Below are positions 48,794 through 64,000 of a stretch of DNA of 64,000 nt, one piece after another; positions within the stretch are counted from its first letter, which is position 1; every line of letters begins with the position of its first letter. The DNA is from Amorphochlora amoebiformis. Taxonomy: Eukaryota > Cercozoa > Chlorarachniophyceae. The stretch is taken from contig BAAHQB010000161.1 of the NCBI GenBank assembly GCA_054601695.1, positions 186,001-250,000 on the forward strand. Reading direction: 5' to 3'. The position numbers and the translations under genes are program-made. The notes under the pieces were generated by a model. It was not told where the DNA came from, ran no database searches, and worked only from the letters and a program-made list of their open reading frames with translations.

Positions 48794-50739
48794 AATATTC
48801 AAGTTCGGGCGGACACATTAGTGGGCCTTTAGGGGGTTTTGAGTGTACTCTAGTCCGTGAAATACATCCTTAGCGAGGGTACGCAATTTGTTAGAAACTA
48901 GTATCAAGACCCTATGTTTAAAATAAAACTGGGTTAGAATATACCTGCATATCAAATGTATTATACGTATTTACAAAGACGTATTATACAATTAGTACTA
49001 AGTTAATTAAAATCCGAGGACTAAAATCGGTATTACTTGAGATTAGATAAGCCTTCGAAGGCCCTTGGCGGCAGCGTACAGATGTTATTCCTGTTCAGAC
49101 GAACCTGGTTGGGACAGAATATGAACCATAGGGGTAAAAATAAGTACGTGCAGCAAACTGGTGTTAGGGCGAAATAGTGTGACTGGGATACGGGATTATA
49201 TACATACGTATATAGACACATATGTACATATACATATACATACACGCATATACCTCTCGCAAGCTCTTGCATGCATTGAGTACGCCAGTTTTTATATTCT
49301 TCAGACGATTAAATGAAAGATCGAGTATCTCCAGCCTTGTAAGGTGATCGAATACCTACCGTAACATAGGATTGGCCATGAAGTTCCCAAAAAAATCTTA
49401 ACTTACAGAATATGACCACAAACTGAAACCTCCTTTCATCTAATGGTAAGCGGATACTATTCAGTTTATGTGAATACCCCAGGCTGAAGAGTCGATATGT
49501 CATTTCCAACTAGACGTAGGCATCGTAGACCTCGAAACCATTCCAACGTTCCGATCCCGAGTTCTGAAAGACAACGAAAAATAGATATCACAGTCGTGAG
49601 AAACAAGAAGGATGACCATAGAAACAAAAGAGAGGAAGTCTACTCGAAATCACGCATTTAGTGATGATCAGGGCGTCGAGCTTTGAAAACCACGAGGCGA
49701 ACTTGGTTTCCGCGGACACAGCTTTCCAGCGTTCATTCGACGTGATACGCAGAGTTTGGGAATTGCTAATGTGGATAAGACTTAGTTATAGAACGCTATG
49801 AATATGAATTAGAGTTGTAACGTACAGGAAGTAGGGCAAAGATGAAACAGTCTCGGAGTTGAGGCCACAGTTGATAAACAAATCAAGTGCAGTGGAGTGC
49901 AAAGCATTCTGGCCCTCAGGAATAGGCTTAAGGATACCCTCGTCATGACACATTCTCGATGAACGAGATCCCTGGACGTGAACGAAATGGCATATATCTG
50001 TTTGAGTTGCCTCAGCGATGGACAAGGTTTGCGGTGGTAGAAGAAAGCCTGGGTCGGTGAACTGGAGCACGTCCCCAAACTGAATCGAAAATCTATTTCG
50101 AACTTCCTCCGACAGCCGCCCAACCAGTTTCTTTGCAAGACTGACGTGGAGAGCATGGTCATGCGCAGAAAGCGCGAGAGACAACTTGATATAAAACCAA
50201 GGCAAACACTTTGTTACGAAGCTTACGTTATGAGATGGGACGAACGCCTATCCGAAGGCATTGCTAAAATCGCGCGGAGTAACTGTAATCGCAATTCCGT
50301 CGCATGGTCCTGGTAAGCGTCCAGAGGGAGTGATTAATTCATTTGTGTAACAATGTTACAAGGAATAAATCAAATTGTAGATACCTGAGATTCGACTATA
50401 TCGCTGAAGGATTCCACCAATGTGTCATAGTTCTGCTGTACAAACTTTGACATCGAACCCAATACGACCTTACCTTCGCTGGACGAAAGTGGTCGATATC
50501 TGACTTCGCCGTTTTGTTGACTCTTGAGCTCCAGGGCCTCGACCGAGAACACACGGAATGCTACCAAGAAGCACCTCAGCCACGCGAACTTCTCCGTCGG
50601 AGCCACGTGCAAGAGTCGCATATTGAACCTTTTGACCATGTCTCTCCAAAGGTTTTTTTCATCGTGTAGGAACCCGTACTCCATCTTCTCAAGGTTATTC
50701 CTGTGGGTAATGATCAATAAATTCCTTGTATATATATGT

Positions 50740-50770
<31 letters not shown>

Positions 50771-50922
50771 AATATATATATATTATATACATATATATAT
50801 ATATATATAAATATATATATATATATGTGTATATATATACAATTTTGTATATATATATATATATATATATACATACACGAGGTATGAACATCTATCCTAC
50901 ATGTATATATACACATATACAC

Positions 50923-50975
<53 letters not shown>

Positions 50976-50977
50976 TA

Positions 50978-51040
<63 letters not shown>

Positions 51041-51272
51041 GTGTATGTATGTATATGTGCGTGTATGTGTATATTTAGTTATCTATATATATGTTATGTA
51101 CTATGTACATGTCCGCATACATTTGTGTTTACATCCGTATTATTGTGTATAAAAATAACGCGAGTTGAATAGGAGTATGGTAGGCATTGTAATTTTGGTC
51201 ATTACCAGTCATCTGCCGACACATCCAAAACCACCTTACAATCCCTATACATATTTATATTTATACAAATGT

Positions 51273-51319
<47 letters not shown>

Positions 51320-51417
51320 TATACATATATATATATATATATTATATATGTGTGTGTATGTAAGATATATCAATATATGATGTAGTGTAGCAGAAATGTG
51401 CTTAGACAGTTATTATG

Positions 51418-51463
<46 letters not shown>

Positions 51464-51557
51464 TAAAATATATAATGTATATACATCTACAAATACGTAT
51501 GTATTTATACATGCAGACACACACATATCTATCTATCTACATATATATATATATATA

Positions 51558-51613
<56 letters not shown>

Positions 51614-51656
51614 GCATATGCATATACACATACATACATGTATACATATGTGTATA

Positions 51657-51696
<40 letters not shown>

Positions 51697-51797
51697 CATA
51701 TATGTATATATACGTATATATAGTAAGGTATATGGAGTGGGTGGGAGAGTGTACATGTATATATGTATTCATGTACCTAACTATTGATACATTTATA

Positions 51798-51863
<66 letters not shown>

Positions 51864-52105
51864 TAATATATTTAGCAACATACATGTTTATTTGTAATTA
51901 TTTGTAAATATGAAACAGTTATATATACACACAAACAAATATATATTAAGGTATACATATGTATATATATCTATATATATATATGTATATATATATATAT
52001 TTATATATATATATATATATATATATTGTATATATGTATGTATATGTATATATTAAATATATGATATGCATTTATAGGTCTGTGTAAATTGGAAGTATAC
52101 AATAC

Positions 52106-52154
<49 letters not shown>

Positions 52155-52615
52155 GTATATATAATATATACATGTATAAAAATATATATATATATAATAT
52201 ACATATATATATAAAAATATATTCATTTGTAAATGTAGCCGAAATACTTATTACCCATAAAAAAAATGCAGAAAATGAATCACAACACTATTCCTACACT
52301 ATTTACACATTTCTACCCATTTAGTAGCGAGTCCTGTGAAGTGTGGGTAATGGTATTTAGGACATTTCTCCCTGCAGTCTTCCGAGTCATTTGTATCCAC
52401 TTGAGGATGAATTGCTTAACCTCGGCGCTGATCTCCGCGTCTAATCAAGGTACGGGTTCAAAAATCTATACGAGAAGCAGTTCTAAAGGTATCGTTGTGT
52501 TGGTGGGATTGTACCGAAACCAGTAAAATCGTACGACACCAAGTCACCTGTGCATCATAGATAGACTTATTATTAGTGCTACGAGTACGGTACTAAGGCA
52601 CGGATATGTACACAT

Positions 52616-52663
<48 letters not shown>

Positions 52664-52677
52664 CTATGTAAATATTG

Positions 52678-52717
<40 letters not shown>

Positions 52718-52740
52718 CAAAAAACACACACACACACACA

Positions 52741-52820
<80 letters not shown>

Positions 52821-53028
52821 ACAAACACACATATTATATACACACATATATATATACATATGTGTGTGTGTGTGTGTGTGTTTGTATTGCAATACATATG
52901 TGTGTATATATTTACAGACATATATATATATATATATATAGTGTGAGTGTGTATAATTATACATATGTACAAATATACATATATATATATATATATATAA
53001 TATATATATATATATATTTTTATATATA

Positions 53029-53103
<75 letters not shown>

Positions 53104-53116
53104 ACATATATGTATG

Positions 53117-53163
<47 letters not shown>

Positions 53164-53705
53164 TTGGCATATAAACAAAATAATGTGAGAATATTTATGT
53201 GGATAATATGTATGCCCTTTGCAGTGTAAAAAAAATAAGACTACAGCCCTGAAAGTAACCCCCTAACCCTAACTTGTTCGTACCCTCAACGGGCATTTCG
53301 AGGCCAAAAAGCCAAAAGAATACGCACACCATAGCGTCAAGACCTTGGAAGGTTTTAAACACTGAGCCAATACTGCAAGGAGCGCGGACCTTAAAAGCGA
53401 TAAAATCATGATTTTGTTTTCTGAGCAAATTTATCGCTCTGTGGTACTGAGCAAATTTGTGGCTTTGTGTTAATGAGAAAGGTCAGATGTATGAAGAACT
53501 GTTACCGTGTGCTTTATCTTTCCCTCGATACGGTTTGTCTGGATAGGAATTACATATAAATATAATGTATCTGTATATTTATAATGGTGTATATATTATC
53601 TTAGGTATATGTCTTCATATGTATATATTAGAATATCGTACTTATATGTCTATATATATATATATATATGAATATATATAATATATGTATAATATATAGA
53701 TATAA

Positions 53706-53743
<38 letters not shown>

Positions 53744-53864
53744 CATAATATATCAATATATATATATATATATATATACCGGTGTGTGTACATTTTTAAA
53801 ATGATGTCATACCAAAATCATAAAGTACAAATCTCCATAATACATTGCATATCTATATACATGC

Positions 53865-53946
<82 letters not shown>

Positions 53947-54009
53947 TAATGTATATATCTCTATATTTGACTATATATTATATGTATACTAGTATATATA
54001 TATATATAC

Positions 54010-54048
<39 letters not shown>

Positions 54049-54614
54049 GTATTGCAATCTTACAATGTATGGAGCATAAACATCATCGTAACCAAGATCG
54101 GAACAGACATAGTTTTGTTTTACCATTTGGTCTCTGATGCAAGTGATAAGCTCAGACTTGAAATCTGGGCTTCTAATGACCTCAACGTACGCCTTCTTGA
54201 TGTCTTCTTTAGTTACCTAGTCAAATATATCAACCACTCACCGATCGAATTCGCAACTGCTCAAAGTCGTATGGAAATGTCCGTGCGTGTGTGGGTCTAT
54301 TTTCATTACCCTCACTCTGCCATTTCCGAACATCCTGCGAATAACATCACACGCAGCCCGAAACAAGCCATCTTCACACTTCTCTTGGATGTGACGAGGG
54401 AGGCCACTCTCGCAAATGGACCCACACCAGTGACAAATGGACTAAACAATACGGTATCCATTCGCAAAAAAGTCAACATGGGAGATCTTGGAGTATATTA
54501 ACGAACTAAAATTACCCTTTTTCTTTTGCGTTTCCTGCGCTTTGGTGTCTTACGCTCCGTCTTACCGCGCGATGATGTCGTCCTGTAGGGCAATCATTGG
54601 TCAAAACCAGCCAT
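43405..54614 (-). pseudogene. Modular LRR gene copy with two nonsense codons (unit 2)
   Basis: Exons in reading order: 54614-54516, 54441-54310, 54216-54124, 53538-53506, 53389-53284, 52440-52317, 50700-50385, 50309-50227, 50140-49644, 49563-49478, 49355-49254, 49104-49037, 48911-48849, 47953-47882, 46763-46692, 46624-46553, 45811-45740, 44903-44824, 43508-43405. Zinc finger CHWCGSICESGLPRHIQEKC is kept. Breaks: TGA at 54,594-54,596, seven codons after the ATG homologous to unit 1, and TAA at 49,786-49,788 in the 497-nt exon where unit 1 has CAA. Only four 72-nt LRR exons remain. All splice sites look usable, so decay seems recent; an alternative 5' start could bypass the first stop but not the second. 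Confidence 0.82.
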
Positions 54615-54731
54615 GTTGCTCAAATATTTCAATACTGGAAGTATACAAATCTATCTACATATTTCGCTTATGTAGATATGAATGTATACGGTGTGCAGGA
54701 TTTCTTAAACGATGGTAAACAAGTTGCTTTT

Positions 54732-54768
<37 letters not shown>

Positions 54769-54819
54769 ATACAATAAATAATATCTGTATGTATATATAG
54801 GGGTATATATCACCTAATA

Positions 54820-54862
<43 letters not shown>

Positions 54863-54887
54863 ATATATGTATATAATATGTATATAT

Positions 54888-54942
<55 letters not shown>

Positions 54943-54955
54943 TACATATATATAC

Positions 54956-54993
<38 letters not shown>

Positions 54994-55047
54994 CATATGT
55001 GTGTGTGTGTGCAAATATGTGCACACATAGTCACGAAGATGACCAAC
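54615..55047. repeat. TA arrays between LRR copy and second gene
   Basis: A short unique start (54,615-54,730) followed by TA arrays with TGTG and CACA interruptions. Nothing coding is recognised. Confidence 0.7.
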
Positions 55048-57961
<2,914 letters not shown>

Positions 57962-58269
57962 GACTCGCCTCATATCCTTCCTGTTGGACCGCGGAATTAA
58001 GAAGGACGACGCGAATTTCTTTAAATATTCCCTGCCCAATCCCGGGGTTCCAATGGGGATTTTGAGGCCATTTTGCCTAGTTCTCACGTCTCCGAGACTC
58101 TCTCGAAACGACACGTGTCGTGGTCCCCAATGATACCCCATGTTTGTGTGACAGTGTACCGTACTCATGGTGATTGTAGACGGTTCTAGACTCTACGGCC
58201 ACTGCGCCTACGTTCAACATTAATATATATATTCCTGACCCCATCGACATATTACATATATATGTATAC

Positions 58270-58336
<67 letters not shown>

Positions 58337-58451
58337 ATATATACTTATATTCATAGTACATGTAACATCTAAAATACACATATGTATATAGTGTATATAT
58401 ACATATACATATATATATATATATATATATGTATGTATATTTTTAAATATA

Positions 58452-58536
<85 letters not shown>

Positions 58537-58612
58537 TTATATATATATATATATATATGTTATAAATCTTGATGTAAACACTTGAATCATATTCAAATGA
58601 TATACATATATA

Positions 58613-58655
<43 letters not shown>

Positions 58656-58891
58656 ATATATATATAATATATAATATGTGGCGTATATTGATGAAAACAA
58701 AATGCAATTTACATATATATAATACAATATACATATATATATATACACGCACATATATATAAATATATTATTAATATATGCTTTAAGTGAATGAGCATAA
58801 CACAAGTAACTTGTTACAAGTAATGAGCATAAAACCCGTTCGCACTCAAAACCACGAAATAATTCCATGTCTTAAAAACTGAATGTGTAGA

Positions 58892-58962
<71 letters not shown>

Positions 58963-58977
58963 TTACACATACACACA

Positions 58978-59051
<74 letters not shown>

Positions 59052-59427
59052 ATATATATATTATATATATGTGTATATATAGTCACGTAGGTGGATAAAT
59101 CAAATGGTTCTAGTGCAATACTACTAGCTAGTACCAATGCATTGCATAGGCCTAGTACAACGAAACATTATCTGATTATGCCTGGATAGTTTTCGAGCTA
59201 TATAATACTAAGTTGCTATCCGATTTTGCTTATTCGATTACCTAGATTACGTACTAAGCCATACATGATACAGATGACGGTCTCAAAGATTTATTATGAA
59301 TATTTATATAGTCTACATAGTCTAGATCGTGAGGTCAAGTTCCACTATGACAAAATCTATCTGGCCATGTGGTCATAGAAAATTGCTTTGATTTGCAAGC
59401 ATATGCCATAGGATACGAACTTGAAGA
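57962..59427. other. Upstream flank of KHA-like gene and spacer to unit 3
   Basis: 57,962-58,240 is unique sequence, probably the 5' flank of the KHA-like gene. TA arrays follow from 58,270 to 58,740 and 58,890 to 59,070. Unique CTAG-rich sequence lies at 59,085-59,420. No gene is recognised. Confidence 0.6.
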
Positions 59428-63331
<3,904 letters not shown>

Positions 63332-63372
63332 CTAAGGGGAGTACTGCTCACACTCGATTCAAATGGCATGCG

Positions 63373-63417
<45 letters not shown>

Positions 63418-63537
63418 TTGTGCGTGTGTGTGTGTGTGTAAAATACATAAACGTACAAACATATTTAACATATATTAATATACTTATATCCGCTTTTTTA
63501 ATATTTATGCACGATGTATATAAGAATATTATTATAT

Positions 63538-63607
<70 letters not shown>

Positions 63608-63638
63608 AATATATAAGTAGATACATGCATAAATACAA

Positions 63639-63714
<76 letters not shown>

Positions 63715-63969
63715 TGTTAGCGCAGTGGCATAGTAGATGGTAGTCCAGAGTTCGATTCAAGTCCGTTTGGAATGTAGCTAATGATAATGACCAAATTCTA
63801 AAGCAAATTCTCGCGTGGAAGTCCTTCCCTACCTATAGTCTTGGAAGGTCTTCCCCTCGGATGACTGTTGCTAATTCGCATGTGTAGACTACGAATATGA
63901 CGGTAGTCTAGCGATCCGACTCGTAGTTAACTAGCTATAGGTTCTGTGCTAGCTCTACATGCTGTAACA

Positions 63970-64000
<31 letters not shown>
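63332..64000. repeat. TA/TG arrays and SINE-like copy to window end
   Basis: TA and TG arrays at 63,375-63,440 and 63,530-63,710, a tRNA-like element from about 63,717, and a terminal TA array from about 63,973. No exon is recognised. Confidence 0.75.
63717..63972 (+). mobile_element. tRNA-derived SINE-like element, copy B
   Basis: A tRNA-like head with an A box TAGCGCAGTGG (63,718-63,728, a full match to the TRGCNNAGYNGG consensus) and a B-box core GTTCGATTC (63,750-63,758), about 30 bp apart as in tRNA genes. The 3' half does not fold as a full tRNA in my reading. The element seems to end at GTAACAATGTATATAT, running into a TA array. Similar head at 56,434. Confidence 0.65.

Noticed and set aside
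49809-50162. Alternative 117-codon frame over the unit 2 LRR-gene exon
   Set aside because: The unit 1 protein alignment uses the other frame, and this one is not conserved between units.
63717-63790. A functional tRNA gene
   Set aside because: A and B boxes are present, but I cannot fold acceptor and T stems convincingly, and a second similar copy continues into unrelated sequence, which fits a SINE better.

Overview
This window looks like nuclear DNA of a unicellular eukaryote. Protein-coding exons are small (about 30 to 500 bp), joined by mostly GT-AG introns, and embedded in very long (TA)n microsatellites and interstitial TTAGGG/CCCTAA telomere-type repeats. The species cannot be fixed from the sequence. 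The conserved proteins are ordinary eukaryotic ones, and some wording (proteasome beta6, OLA1) is slightly closer to plant/algal forms as I remember them, so a protist or alga with TTAGGG telomeres is my best guess. Almost all long open frames made of I/Y, R/A or T/L repeats are simple-sequence artefacts.

Layout. 1-5,388: AT microsatellites, islands of CCCTAA repeats, one duplicated 133-bp block and one GC-richer unidentified coding-like block (about 3,060-3,470). 5,389-13,603 (+): OLA1, the Obg/YchF-family ATPase, in about 18 exons whose introns are filled with telomeric repeats or TA arrays. 14,930-15,929 (-): proteasome subunit beta6 (PSMB1/PBF1), six exons with tiny clean introns. 16,071-23,708 (+): PAK1IP1/MAK11, a WD40 ribosome-biogenesis protein in 13 exons, divergent from PSMB1 across a 141-bp shared promoter gap; its introns hold a roughly 360-bp (CG)n tract and a CT-rich minisatellite.

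From about 24.7 kb to the end, the window is a tandem segmental duplication with three units whose equivalent 3' exons lie at 24,821, 43,405 and 59,428. Each unit carries, on the minus strand, a modular LRR gene: a lysine-rich N-terminus, a C2HC-type zinc finger, an unrecognised helical region, then LRRs mostly encoded one per 72-nt phase-2 exon, then an acidic tail. Unit 1 is intact in my splice model (25 exons, about 954 codons, ten 72-nt LRR exons). Unit 2 has two in-frame stops and only four such LRR exons, so it reads as a pseudogene. Unit 3 is cut by the window edge. Upstream of the LRR gene in units 1 and 2 lies a second minus-strand gene; the unit 2 copy starts with a domain resembling the KHA domain.

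The most interesting signals are (i) introns made of telomere repeats, one with a GC donor, (ii) (TA)n arrays flanked by direct copies of the adjacent exon edge, which looks like insertion or repair with target duplication, and (iii) the exon-modular LRR gene family, which varies in repeat number between neighbouring copies and could be a diversifying recognition system.
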